Shown here: positions 1 through 11,700 of the stretch, in pieces
How the letters are laid out: each line of letters begins with the position of its first letter
Numbering within the stretch: position 1 is the first letter of the stretch
From: an uncultured Anaeroplasma sp.
GTDB lineage: Bacteria; Bacillota_I; Bacilli_A; Acholeplasmatales; Anaeroplasmataceae
Length of the DNA: 40,025 nt
Assembly: GCA_945919465.1 (NCBI GenBank)
Contig: CAMEJG010000017.1
Coordinates: forward strand, 1 to 40,025
Direction of reading: 5' to 3'
Translations under genes and position numbers: made by a program
The notes under the pieces: generated by a model
What the model was told of the DNA's origin: nothing
What the model saw: only the letters and a program-made list of their open reading frames with translations
The model's database searches: none

Positions 1-1
1 T

Positions 2-3000
2 ACAGTAGTAGAAATTGGTACTCAAGCCTTCTATTATTCAGATATCACATCAGTAACATTTGAAGAAACACCAGAGGGTGTAGATGAGGTAGCATTAACA
101 TTAGGAGAAAGATGTTTTGCAAGCTGTTATGATTTAACAACAATAACACTACCAAAGAGACTTCAAAGCTTATCTACTGGTTACGATCCTAGCACATATA
201 GTCCAAAAAATTCATTTGCATATTGTAGCTATCTTGAAGAAATTAATATTGAGGATGGTTGTGAAGCATATAAGAGTGTTGAGGGTGTTGTATATGATAA
301 ATTAGGAACTGAACTTATTACTTGCCCTGCTGGTAGAAGTGGTGAATTCGTAATTCCTGCTGCAGTAACAACAGTTAAGGAATTTGCATTTAGAAGCTGT
401 TCAAAGATTACAAAGGTTGTTGTACCTGCATCAGTGACTTTAATAGAAAATAATGCCTTTGAATATTGTTATGATTTAGAAGAAGTAGTATTTGAAGAGG
501 CTGATAATCCAGAAATTGCTGATTTAACAATTAAAACTAAAGCATTCTATTCTGATGATTTATTAGAATTAACATTCCCTAAGCATTTACGTACAATTGA
601 ATCATATGCATTTGGTGGAAATTCAAGATTAAAGACTGTTACAGTTAATAGTGAAGGTAAATTAAGTTTTGGAACTGGTGTAACATCTGATGAATCATCA
701 TATGGCTATAGCTATAGCTATGTAACAACAGTAAATCTTTCAGATACTGCATCATTGTTTGACGTTGCAGGTGTATTCAATGGTTCAAATAATAAACTAG
801 CAACAATTAATGTATCAGCTAATAATCAATATTACTATATGAATCAAGATGATGGAGTATTATACAATAAGGAAGTAACAAAGATTTTATATTATCCATT
901 AAATAAGAAGGGTAACTTTACATTACCAGAAACTGTTACTGAAATTTCCGCTAACGTATTTACTGGTAGAGATTTTGTTACATTTACAGTAGGAAAGAAT
1001 GTAGAATTTATTGGTGAAAATGCCTTTGGAAAATGTTTATCATTAAAAGAAGTAGTATTTGAAGAGGGTAGAGAAAAGGATTTAGTAATTGATAAATTAG
1101 CATTTAATAATTGTTCAGCATTAGAAAAAGTACACTTACCTGAAAAAACAGTATCAGTTGGTGATAAGGCATTCTATTATTGTTCAGTATTAAATGACGT
1201 TGTATTACCTTCTACATTAGCTACAATGGGTAGTCAAGTATTCTATTATTGTAATGATCTAAAGTCTATTACACTACCTGCAGGATTAACTCAGGCTGGT
1301 TCTTATGTAGGAGCCGGTAGTCAATTTGATATTTTCTATTATTGTTATAATCTAGAGGAAGTTAATGTAGCTTCTGAAAATACTGCTTTTGCATCAGTTG
1401 ATGGAATCGTTTATGAAAAAGATGAAAATGGTGTTATGAAGACATTATGTTTTTCTCCATTCGGAAAAGCTGGTGAGGTTGTAATACCTAATACAGTTAA
1501 TTATATAGCTACAGAAGCCTTCTATTATAACCAAAATGTTACAAAGATTAGCTTTGAAGATGGCAAATCAGCTGTAAATGCTGAAGGCGTTGAAGGCACA
1601 TTAGAATTAGGAGATAACATTTTCTATTTATGTAATTCACTAGAAGAAATTAGTTTACCTAATATTACAACTGTTCCATCTTCAATCTTCCAAAATTGCT
1701 ATTCATTAAAAACATTTGAGGTTCCATATACAGTTACATCAATTGGAAATGAAGCATTCTATGGTTGTAAAGGATTACAAACTGTAACCTTTGAGGCAAC
1801 TCCTGAAGGTGTTGAAGAAGTTCCACTTACTATTGATTCTGCATCTGGTTCATGGTATTCACCATTTGCATATTCTGGAATTGAATCTATTATATTACCA
1901 GAAAGAACAGTAGAAATTGGTAATTATGCATTTGCTTATTGTGAAAATCTAAAAACAACAAATATTCCTTCAAAGATTACAACAATTAGCAAATATTTAT
2001 ATTATTATTGTTCATCTTTAGCAACTGTAGATATTAGTGAAAATGCAAAAATTACAGAAATTGGAATGTATGCTTTTGCATATTCAGGAATTACTTCATT
2101 AGCTGTTACTGATGATTTAACAACAATGGGAACTTATGTTTTCTATAGATCTAAGCTTCAATCATTTACATGGCCAAAGACTATTACAACAATTCCTAAT
2201 TATACATTTGCAGAGTGTGCAGAATTAACTTCATTTAATTTTGGAGAGTCTACTGTTGTTGCAATCGCTGATCATGCATTCCATGGTTGTACAGCATTAA
2301 CAAGCTTTACATTCCCTGAAACTTTAAAATCTTTAGGAAGTTTTGCTTTTGCATATTGTGAGAAAATCTCAAGCTTTGATTTTGATTCAAACTCTAAGGT
2401 TGCTACAATCGGTGATTCTTGCTTTAGCTCAACTGGTATTACTGAATTTGCATTCCCAGTTGTTCATGATGATGAAGGAAAGATTATTCCATTTGCTACT
2501 TTAGGCTCTAGTTTACTATCAGGTTGTGATAAGCTTGAAACAGTAACAATTTCTGAAAGTGTTGAATCAGTATCAGGAGTATTTACTGGTGCTTTATTCA
2601 AAAATTTAATAATTTCAGAAAATAATCATGAATTCTCTGTAGAAGAAGGAAAACCTGTTCTATATAATAGTGATAAAACAGCTTTAAGATATGTATATGG
2701 TAATACATTATCAGGCGAATATACTGTTCCTAGTACAGTATTATCAATTTCTGATTATGCATTTGAGGGACAAACAAATGTTACTAAGGTAAATATCCCA
2801 TCAAGTGTAGTAGATTTTGGTGAGGGAGTATTTGCACATTGTACTGCATTAACATCAGTTGTATTTGCAAATGATTCTAATTTAACAACAATGGGTAAAT
2901 ATGCATTCCAAGGATGTACATCTTTAACATCTGTTACTTTACCACAAGATCTTGATGCGTTTACTTCCTATATGTTTGAAGGATGTTCTTCATTAGCATC

Positions 3001-5572
3001 TGTTAGTGCACCAAAAGCTAAAGAGGTTGGTGATTATGCGTTCCAAGGCTGCACAAGCTTAAAGAAGGTTGAGTATTCTAAGCAAGTTACTTATCTTGGT
3101 AGTTATGCATTTAATAATTGTAAGTCATTAGAAAGTGCAGTAATTCCTAAGTCAGCAGAGTTAGATTATTCAGTATTTGCAAATTGTACAAAGCTATCTA
3201 ATGTAACAATTGAAGAGGGTGTTGAATTATTACCTTCTAATACATTCTATAATTGTACTAGTCTTGAGTATATTACTCTTCCTGAATCATTATTAACTAT
3301 TGATTACAATTGTTTCTATGGTTCTGGATTAGTTTCTATTGAATTACCTGAAAATGTCACTACAATTGGTAGTTATGCATTTGAAAATTGTGAAAAATTA
3401 GAATCAATTAAGATGGATTGTGCCGTTAATAACATTAACTATTATACATTTGCATATTGTCATAATTTGAAATCTGTTCAATTACCTTCTGATCTTGAAT
3501 TCTTAGGTGTTGGTGCCTTTAGAGAGTGTACATCATTAACATCAATTGAATTACCTGAATCATTAAAGGGCATAGGTTATAATACATTCCAAAATACTGG
3601 ATTAAAATCATTAACAATTCCTGTAAATGTTGAAAAGATTGGTGTTTATTCATTAACAAGTACAATTTCAGATTATACTACTTCTTATTTGGTAGATAGT
3701 TGTCCTGATCTAGAAGAAGTTAAGATTGAAAGTAGTAAGCTTGAGGTTATTACTGCATACTCATTCTCTAATTGTCCTAAGTTAAAGTCAATTGAAATTC
3801 CAAGTTCTGTAAAGACAATAGCTCAATACTCATTCTATAATTCAGGATTAGAGTCTATTGTTATTCCGGCATCAGTAACAACAATTGGTCAATCAACATT
3901 TGCAAATTGTACTAACTTAGCATCAGTCACTATTGATTCTATGCTTGAAACAATAGCTCCAAAAGCTTTTGCAGGCTGTACTTCATTAACAACAATTGAA
4001 TTGCCAGATACAGTTAAAACAATTGAAGTTAGTGCATTTGAAGGTTCTGGTTTAGAATATTTCGAATCATCTAGTGTCTCTTCATTTGGAAATAATGCAT
4101 TTAAGGATTGCGCTCTATTAGAGACAGTTTCAGTAACATCAAGTGAATTATCTGAATTATCATCTAATATGTTTGAGGGTTGTTCTTTATTAAGTACTGT
4201 AACATTATCAGAAAGCCTAACTAAGATTGGTTCAGAAGCATTTAAAGGCTGTAGTGCATTAGAATCTATTACAATTCCTTCATCAGTAAGTACAATTAGT
4301 GATTTAGCATTTGCAAATTCCGGATTAACTGGTGAATTTGAAATTGGAGAAAATGTTACATCATTAGGCTATAATCCATTTGTGGGTTGTGCTAGTCTTA
4401 ATTTGAAACTAAATAGTAATAATAAGGAATTCAAATTTAATGATGGTTCATTATTCTCTTCTGATAATACATTAATAATCTTTAATCCAACATATGTTGG
4501 TGAATTTACAGTCACAACAGATATGTCAGTTAATGGATATGCATTTGCAGGAGTTGAAGGATTAACAAAGATTATCTTAGCTGAAGGTGTTTCTTCAATT
4601 ACTCCATATCAATTTGGAGGTACAACAAATGTAGAAGAAATAGTATTACCATCTACAATTACTAAGATTCCTTCATATGCATTCTCAGGTGCATCAGTAC
4701 CTTCATTTGCAATACCATCAACTGTAACATCAATTGATCAATATTCATTCGCATATTGTAATATTAAGAGTGTTACTATTCCTACAACATTAACTGAAAT
4801 ACCTAATTATGCATTTATGGGTAGTTTAGGATTAGAAGAGGTTAAGTTTGTTGGTGAAGATACAAAATTAGAAAAAATTGGTTCAAGTGCTTTTGAAGAT
4901 TGTGAATCACTAGCTAAAATTAATTTACCATCATGTTTAAAAGTAATAGATGACAATGCATTTGGAAATACAGGATTTGTTAATTTTACATTCCCAGCAA
5001 ATGTTGAATTAGGATATTCAGTACTTTCAGCTTGTGAAAAATTAGAATATGCTGAATTTGAAGAAGGCTGTAAAACAACTGGTAGCTCTACATTCTATAA
5101 TTGTACTAACCTAAAAACAGTTAAATTTGCTGATTCAATTACAGAAGTAGGCTATGGAATTTTCTCTGGATGTACAGGAATTGAAACTTTAAGATATCCT
5201 GCTGGTGTTGATATAGTTGAGGAAATATTTGATAATGCAGTAATTCAAACATTAATTATTCCTGCATCAGTAAAAACAGTTGGAGGATTTGCATTCTATT
5301 ATGCAAATATCGGTAATATTGTATTTGAGGGTGAACCTGAAACTATTGAGTATTATGCATTCTATAATACGAAAACTGATAAGCTTGTTATTCCTTCAGG
5401 AAGCTTAAAGTCAATTGGATATTATGCATTCTATGGTTGGACATCAGAACAAACAATTTGCTTTACAACTAGTCAAACATCTGTGTATAAGGTTTCTGAT
5501 ATGGGATCATATGGAACATTCTATGGTTGTGATGCAAATATTGTATTTGATTACGTACCTGAAGCTGAATAA
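2..5572 (+). CDS. Giant BspA-type leucine-rich-repeat surface protein, 5'-partial
   Basis: The reading frame is open from the left edge (codons from base 2) to TAA at 5572, giving 1856 visible residues. The GTG at 434 is an internal codon, so the true start lies upstream of the window. The protein is almost entirely LRR_5 (BspA/TpLRR) repeats of about 22-25 residues with the pattern I-G-x-x-A-F-x-x-C-x-x-L-x-x-I-x-L-P; roughly 75-80 fit the length. Most repeats have one Cys. The C-terminus carries a non-LRR cap (GWTSEQTI, then F-Y-G-C-D-A-N-I-V). It aligns in register with residues 974-2903 of the next gene, so the missing N-terminus probably holds a lipoprotein signal and InlB/FN3-like modules. 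BspA-LRR proteins are typically surface adhesins; the ligand here is unknown. There is no LPXTG motif. A double hairpin follows. Confidence 0.93.
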   Translation, partial: TVVEIGTQAFYYSDITSVTFEETPEGVDEVALTLGERCFASCYDLTTITLPKRLQSLSTGYDPSTYSPKNSFAYCSYLEEINIEDGCEAYKSVEGVVYDKLGTELITCPAGRSGEFVIPAAVTTVKEFAFRSCSKITKVVVPASVTLIENNAFEYCYDLEEVVFEEADNPEIADLTIKTKAFYSDDLLELTFPKHLRTIESYAFGGNSRLKTVTVNSEGKLSFGTGVTSDESSYGYSYSYVTTVNLSDTASLFDVAGVFNGSNNKLATINVSANNQYYYMNQDDGVLYNKEVTKILYYPLNKKGNFTLPETVTEISANVFTGRDFVTFTVGKNVEFIGENAFGKCLSLKEVVFEEGREKDLVIDKLAFNNCSALEKVHLPEKTVSVGDKAFYYCSVLNDVVLPSTLATMGSQVFYYCNDLKSITLPAGLTQAGSYVGAGSQFDIFYYCYNLEEVNVASENTAFASVDGIVYEKDENGVMKTLCFSPFGKAGEVVIPNTVNYIATEAFYYNQNVTKISFEDGKSAVNAEGVEGTLELGDNIFYLCNSLEEISLPNITTVPSSIFQNCYSLKTFEVPYTVTSIGNEAFYGCKGLQTVTFEATPEGVEEVPLTIDSASGSWYSPFAYSGIESIILPERTVEIGNYAFAYCENLKTTNIPSKITTISKYLYYYCSSLATVDISENAKITEIGMYAFAYSGITSLAVTDDLTTMGTYVFYRSKLQSFTWPKTITTIPNYTFAECAELTSFNFGESTVVAIADHAFHGCTALTSFTFPETLKSLGSFAFAYCEKISSFDFDSNSKVATIGDSCFSSTGITEFAFPVVHDDEGKIIPFATLGSSLLSGCDKLETVTISESVESVSGVFTGALFKNLIISENNHEFSVEEGKPVLYNSDKTALRYVYGNTLSGEYTVPSTVLSISDYAFEGQTNVTKVNIPSSVVDFGEGVFAHCTALTSVVFANDSNLTTMGKYAFQGCTSLTSVTLPQDLDAFTSYMFEGCSSLASVSAPKAKEVGDYAFQGCTSLKKVEYSKQVTYLGSYAFNNCKSLESAVIPKSAELDYSVFANCTKLSNVTIEEGVELLPSNTFYNCTSLEYITLPESLLTIDYNCFYGSGLVSIELPENVTTIGSYAFENCEKLESIKMDCAVNNINYYTFAYCHNLKSVQLPSDLEFLGVGAFRECTSLTSIELPESLKGIGYNTFQNTGLKSLTIPVNVEKIGVYSLTSTISDYTTSYLVDSCPDLEEVKIESSKLEVITAYSFSNCPKLKSIEIPSSVKTIAQYSFYNSGLESIVIPASVTTIGQSTFANCTNLASVTIDSMLETIAPKAFAGCTSLTTIELPDTVKTIEVSAFEGSGLEYFESSSVSSFGNNAFKDCALLETVSVTSSELSELSSNMFEGCSLLSTVTLSESLTKIGSEAFKGCSALESITIPSSVSTISDLAFANSGLTGEFEIGENVTSLGYNPFVGCASLNLKLNSNNKEFKFNDGSLFSSDNTLIIFNPTYVGEFTVTTDMSVNGYAFAGVEGLTKIILAEGVSSITPYQFGGTTNVEEIVLPSTITKIPSYAFSGASVPSFAIPSTVTSIDQYSFAYCNIKSVTIPTTLTEIPNYAFMGSLGLEEVKFVGEDTKLEKIGSSAFEDCESLAKINLPSCLKVIDDNAFGNTGFVNFTFPANVELGYSVLSACEKLEYAEFEEGCKTTGSSTFYNCTNLKTVKFADSITEVGYGIFSGCTGIETLRYPAGVDIVEEIFDNAVIQTLIIPASVKTVGGFAFYYANIGNIVFEGEPETIEYYAFYNTKTDKLVIPSGSLKSIGYYAFYGWTSEQTICFTTSQTSVYKVSDMGSYGTFYGCDANIVFDYVPEAE

Positions 5573-5581
5573 TATTTTATT

Positions 5582-5635
5582 AAGGATAAGACTAAAGTTC
5601 TTATCCTTTCTTTCTTTATTAAGAAAGATTAATTT
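5582..5635 (+). terminator. Tandem hairpin terminator after first LRR gene
   Basis: A 9-bp perfect stem, AAGGATAAG (5582-5590) with CTTATCCTT (5600-5608), is followed by a T-rich run. A second stem, TCTTTCTT (5609-5616) with AAGAAAGA (5621-5628) and a TATT loop, abuts it and is followed by TTAATTTTT. Either could terminate transcription before the next promoter. Confidence 0.75.
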
Positions 5636-5668
5636 TTGATTAATTTTTATGAGATAACAAAAAATTTG

Positions 5669-5697
5669 TTGAATTGAAAAAAAATATGGAATATAAT
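5669..5697 (+). promoter_or_regulatory. Sigma-A-type promoter of the 2903-aa LRR lipoprotein gene
   Basis: TTGAAT (5669-5674), a 17-bp spacer and TATAAT (5692-5697). Transcription would begin near 5704, giving a leader of about 50 nt. The leader contains an 8-bp hairpin, ACATTTTT (5708-5715) with AAAAATGT (5728-5735), then the ribosome binding site AGGAGGG at 5742-5748. The start of the message is therefore structured but the binding site is left free. Confidence 0.8.
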
Positions 5698-5753
5698 TTT
5701 CCTATAAACATTTTTTTGATTTTACATAAAAATGTATTTACAGGAGGGGCAAT

Positions 5754-8700
5754 ATGAAGAAAAAATTATTTACATTCTTTGCTGGAATTTCTGTATTAGG
5801 AGCAATTACTTTAGCTAGCTGTGGGGGTCAAGAAGCAACTTCCACTACAAAGCCATCTACAGGTTCTTCGACTTCTGCTACGTCAAAACCAACAGAGGAT
5901 CAAACATCAGAACTATTCTATAGTAATATAGATAGTAGCTATATCTTTTCAAGATTTGGTTCTAGCTTTACTATGTCTATTAATGGTACTACTTATTCTG
6001 GAAAGTGTAGTGTAGCAAATGGAGTATATACACTTACAGCTTCAGGATTAGAAAATTGTACTGCACAATTGGTTGGAAATGTATTAGTAGTAACATTAAA
6101 TGGTACTTCTTATAATTTCTATAAGAATGTTCAATATTCAGTTACTTTACATATTAATGATGAAACAGAATTAGTTTCTGTTACAAATGGTCATCAATTA
6201 TCTAAACCTGAGGATCCAAAATTAAATGGATATGTATTTGTGGGTTGGTATAAAGATAGTTTGTATACTGAGATATTTGATTTTGATAATGAAATCGTAA
6301 CAGAAAATTTAGATTTATATGCAAGATTTGTTGAATCTGATGGTGATACAGTAGAATATACAGTAACATTCGCTGGCTGTGATTTATCACCAGTATCAAC
6401 ATTAGGCGGAGTAGTATATGATTTGCCAACTCTTGTTGATAAGGATGGAAAAAAATTTGTAGGCTGGTGGATTTCAGATACAAATAAAGCTGATATGTTA
6501 TCACGTCAATATGATGAAGATAAGCTTACAGCTGATACAACTTTATTCCCTGTTTATGATGATGGAGAGATTCATATATCAGTGAATGAGGGAAAAATTA
6601 GCTGGAATAGTATGGGTACAGCTAAACAATATGATGTTATAGTTAAAAATCCAAAGGGTGAAGAAATTTCAACAAAAGTAAATGTTACTTCATATGTCTA
6701 TAATTTTTCTAAGCTTGAAGCGGGACTATATGAAGTTACTGTTAAATGTGGAGATAAGAGCACAACTGCTTATTATGCTCATAATACCCTTTCAAGAGTA
6801 TCAAAATATGAGATTAAGGATTCAAGTATCTTAATGTTTGCTGAAGTTGAAAATGCAGAAGGATATAAGATTACAGTTGAATGTGGCAATGAAAATCATA
6901 ATCATACTGAATATGATTTAGGTAATAGCACATTCTTTGATTTCTCAAATTGTCCTATGAAAGAAGGAGGAATCAAATTTACTGTAACTGCATATGCTGA
7001 TGGTTTTGCATCTTCATATCCTACTACATATGTATTTGATAGAACCCTAGATAAGGTTACTAATGTTTTAGAAAAAGATGGATTTGTTACTTGGACTAAG
7101 GTTCCAGGTGCAACTTCATACATAGTTGTTGTTACAACAGGTGATGTTTCAAATACATATAAGCTTGGAGACGTTAATAGCTTAAGTGTAAAAGAATATA
7201 CTGGTGAAATTACTGTATCAGTAACTCCAGTATCAAATGGATATAATTCTCCAGAGGCTACTTTATATACATTTACAAAGACTGCTTTAGCAGCCCCTAC
7301 TAATGTTCAAATTAATAATACTACTGTAACATGGGATGAGGTAGCTAATGCTACAGGTTATGTTGTAAAGATTAATGATCAAGAATATACAACTACTACA
7401 AATTCATATACAATTGATATTTCATCATTAAGCTCTACTGAAAGCTATAAGGTTAGCGTAAAAGCAGTAGCTAGTGATGCAGCAAACAATTCATATTTTA
7501 GCGAAGAAATTCCATTTAATTATCTTCAATTATCTTCACTTGCATATTCAAATGGCTTATTCAGCTGGAATTCAGTTGTCGGAGCTTCTAAATATGGAGT
7601 AGTAGTTAATGATCAAGAAGAAGTATTTGTAACTACTTCTGAAGCTGAAGTTCTATTTACTAAAGCAGGTGTTAACACATTAACTGTTAAGCTATATGAT
7701 GCAAATGGTGAATATGTTTCAGAAAAGTCACTTGAAGTTACGGCATATGAATTAGCATTTAATACATGCACAGGTGATTCTTCTGATGTTATAGAGTCTT
7801 TATATTTAGCTAAGGGTGATGAATTAGTATTACCTACTCATTCATACTTAGGTTATGTATTTGCTGGTTGGTATAATTTACCTAACGGACCAGAATATAA
7901 TGGAAAATTATATGTTGATGGCGATAGTATGCCAGAATCTAATCTTACATTATATGCATATTGGACATCAGTAAAATATACAGTAACCTTAAATTGTGGT
8001 GATGGAGCTGAGATTGATGAAAATGAAGCACATTTAAGCTTAAATTCTTATTTCGTATTACCAGTACCAACTAGAACAGCTAATGATGCATTAACATTTG
8101 ATGGATGGTATACAGATGTAAATGGTAAGGGTGTAAAGATTACTTCTGCATCTGGTGTTTCATTAAATGCATGGGCTTACAAGAGTAATATAACTTTATA
8201 TGCATCATGGGTAAGATCTATTGCATATGAAGAAATATTAAATAATAATGACGAGGTTGTTGCTTATAGAGCTGTTAAGGGTAGTGATCTTGTTAATTGT
8301 ACAGAGGTTACTGTACCTGCATACTACAATGGACTTCCTGTAACAGAGTTAGGAAGCTTTAGTGGTTGCATGAATCTTGTTAAATTAAATATTCCTGATA
8401 CACTTACATTTATTGATACAATAACAAGCTTTGCAGGATGTTCAAGTCTAGAAGCTATTAATGTGTATGAGGTTGAAGAAAGACATGAAATATTCTACAC
8501 ATCATATGATGGTGTATTATATTATAATAATAGTGTTAGTGAAACTGCAGGCTGGGAGGTTAAATTTGTACCATCTAATAAATCTGGAAGATGTGAATTA
8601 ATGCCTGGCACAGTAAATATTCCTCAAAAGGTATTTGCTGATACAAAGGTTTCTAGTGTATTTATTCCAAAATCTGTTTCTACTATTGGTACTGAGGCAT

Positions 8701-11700
8701 TCTTCTATAGTAAAACATTAAAGGAAGTTAATTTTGAAAATACTCCTGAAAATGAAGAAGCAGTTGAATTATCTATTAATTCACGTGCATTTATCGGTTG
8801 TTATGGCCTTGAAACTATTACATTGCCTGCAAGAACAGTATATATTGCAGCAGGTGTTGATGAGTCTGGTGATGTCATTACTGCATTTACAAGATGTTAT
8901 GCTTTAGATGAAATTCTTGTTGAAGAGGGTAATGAAAATTATGCAAGCATCAATGGTATGCTATATGATGCTTCTAAGACTACTTTATTATTAGTAGGTG
9001 CTGGTACTGCAGGAGAATTAAATATTAAGCTTGGTGCTTCAGAAATTGCACCATATGCTGCAATGGAATGTAAATATATTACAAGTGTATTAATTCCAGG
9101 TTCAATAACTAAAATTGGTGAAAATGCATTTGCTAGTTGTACAAATTTAGCTACAGTTGAATTTGAAGATGAAGAAACCACATTATCCTTAACTATTTGT
9201 GAAAAAGCATTCTATCAATGTGATATTACTGAGCTTACCTTACCAGGATATGCTCGTGAAATAGAAGCACAAGCATTTGGTGGAAATAAGCGTTTAACCC
9301 AAGTAACAGTTAATGCTAATGGTACATTAAATTATGCAGATGGTATTACTGCTGATTCTAACAATAATAGTTTTGTAGAAAAAGTAATTATTGGAGATAA
9401 AGCATCTGAATTTAATGTTGCTGGTGCCTTTGGTGGATCTAATAATCTTTTAAGTAGTGTTGTTGCTACAAACAATCAATATTATTCTACAATTAATGGT
9501 GTTTTATATAATAAAGATGCCACAAAGATTTTATTCTATCCAGCATTAGCAAATACATCATTTACAGTTCCAGAAACTGTTGTTGAAATAACATCAGGAA
9601 CATTTAGAAATAGAGCTGATTTAGTGAGTATTGAAATTCCAGCTAGTGTTGAAGTAATTGGCGATGAAGCATTTGCTGGTTGTACAAAACTTAATACTAT
9701 AACATTTACAGGTGAAAGAACAAATTCTGAATTGACTGTAGGTAATTCAGCATTTAAGGGATGTTCATCATTAACTGAATTAGTGTTACCTAATGGTACT
9801 ACATCTATTGGAGATAATGCTTTTGAAGCAACTGGTATTAAAGATTTTACTGTACCAGAAGGTGTAGTATATTTAGGAGATTATGCATTTAAGAGTTCAA
9901 AACTTACTAAAATATCACTACCTGAATCATTAACTAATTTAGGTTCATTTGATGGAAGTGGAAAGCTAACTGTATTTGATTCTTGTACAACTTTAGATTC
10001 TATTACTGTAGCAGAAAACAATAGCGCTTTAGCCGCAATTGATAGCATATTATATCTAAAAGAAGATGGAATAGTAAGAACATTATGCTATTATCCACAA
10101 AATAAATCTGCTGAAGTTACAATTCCAAGTACTGTAAATAATATAGCTGAGGGTGTATTCTCTAAATCAAAAGTAAAAAAGGTTTCATTTGAAAATAACA
10201 AATCTGCATTAAATACAGATGGTACAGAAGGAGATTTAACTGTTGGTAAGAGTGCATTTGAAGGCTGTACTTCTTTAACTACTGTTAGTTTACCTAATTT
10301 AGTAATAGTTCCTAGCCGTTTATTCTATGGTTGTAAGGCATTAACTTCATTTGAGGTTGATAATAAAGTTACTACTATTGAAGGTGCTGCATTCTATCAA
10401 GCAGGTCAAACTAAGGGTACCTTAGCATTGACATTTGAAGAAGGAAATGATTCAAATCCATTAACAATTGTTGATTCTTCAGCTTATTCAAATCAATTCT
10501 TCTATGCTGGTATTACTTCGCTTGTATTACCAAAGAGATTAGAATATATTGGTAAGTCAGCATTCTATTATTGTACTAAATTAACATCTATTACAATTTC
10601 TGAGGGCTGTAAGACAATAGCTAATGATGCATTTAATTATTGTTCTAGTTTAGCTACTGTAACATTTGCTGAAAACTCAAAACTTGAAACAGTTGGTAGT
10701 GGCGCATTTACTAGAACAAAGATTAAAGCAATTAGCTTACCTGATAGTGTAATTTCATTAGGTGATTCAGCATTTGCATATTGTACTCAATTGACTTCAT
10801 TCACATTACCAAAACAAGTTACTTATGTTCCAAAATCATTATTGAATGGTTGTTCAAAGCTTGAAACATTTAGTTTTGGTGAAGCAGTTGTTACTGAAAT
10901 AAAAGATACAGCATTCTCTGGATGCACTAAATTAACATCATTTGAACTTCCATCATCTGTTACTGCAATTGGTAAAGAGGCATTTAAAAATGCAGGTATT
11001 ACTACATTTACATTTGCTGAAAAATCTCATTTATCGTCAATTGCTGAGGGCGCATTTACTGGAGCTAAATTTACAGAATTTGCATTCCCAACTGTATATG
11101 ATGCAGATGATAAGGTTACTACATTTGCTTCATTAGGTTCTAAATTATTTAATAATAGTAGTTCATTAACTAAGATTACTTTATCACAAAGTGTTAATTC
11201 GATTGTTGATGTATTTACAGGATGTACAAAATTATCTGAGGTTGTTATTGCAGAAGATAATAAATATTTTGCAATTGATGATGCTGCTCCAGTAATTTAT
11301 AGTGCAGATTATAAGACATTATATGCTGTATATGGTAATGCCTTAAGTGGTGAATATACAGTAAATTCTAATACAGTTACAATAAGTGATGGTGCATTTA
11401 GTAAGCAAAGTGGATTAACAGCAATTACAATTCCTGCATCAGTAACTACAATTGGTAATAGAGCATTTGATTCTTGTGAACTTTTAGAAGAAGTTAATTT
11501 TGCTGAAGGCTCAACATTATCTACATTTGGAGAATATGTATTTAATGCCTGTGAATCATTATTATCAATTAAATTACCTTCATCTGTAACTACTTTAGGA
11601 GAAAATATGTTCTCTGAATGTTATGGATTAGCTTCATTTGAAGGAACTGGTGTTACTTATGTTGCAGATGGTGCCTTTGCATATTGTATGGCACTAGAAA

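Noticed and set aside
434-442. GTG as start of the first LRR gene
   Set aside because: The frame is open to the window edge with matching LRR repeats upstream of it and no ribosome binding site; the gene is simply cut by the edge.
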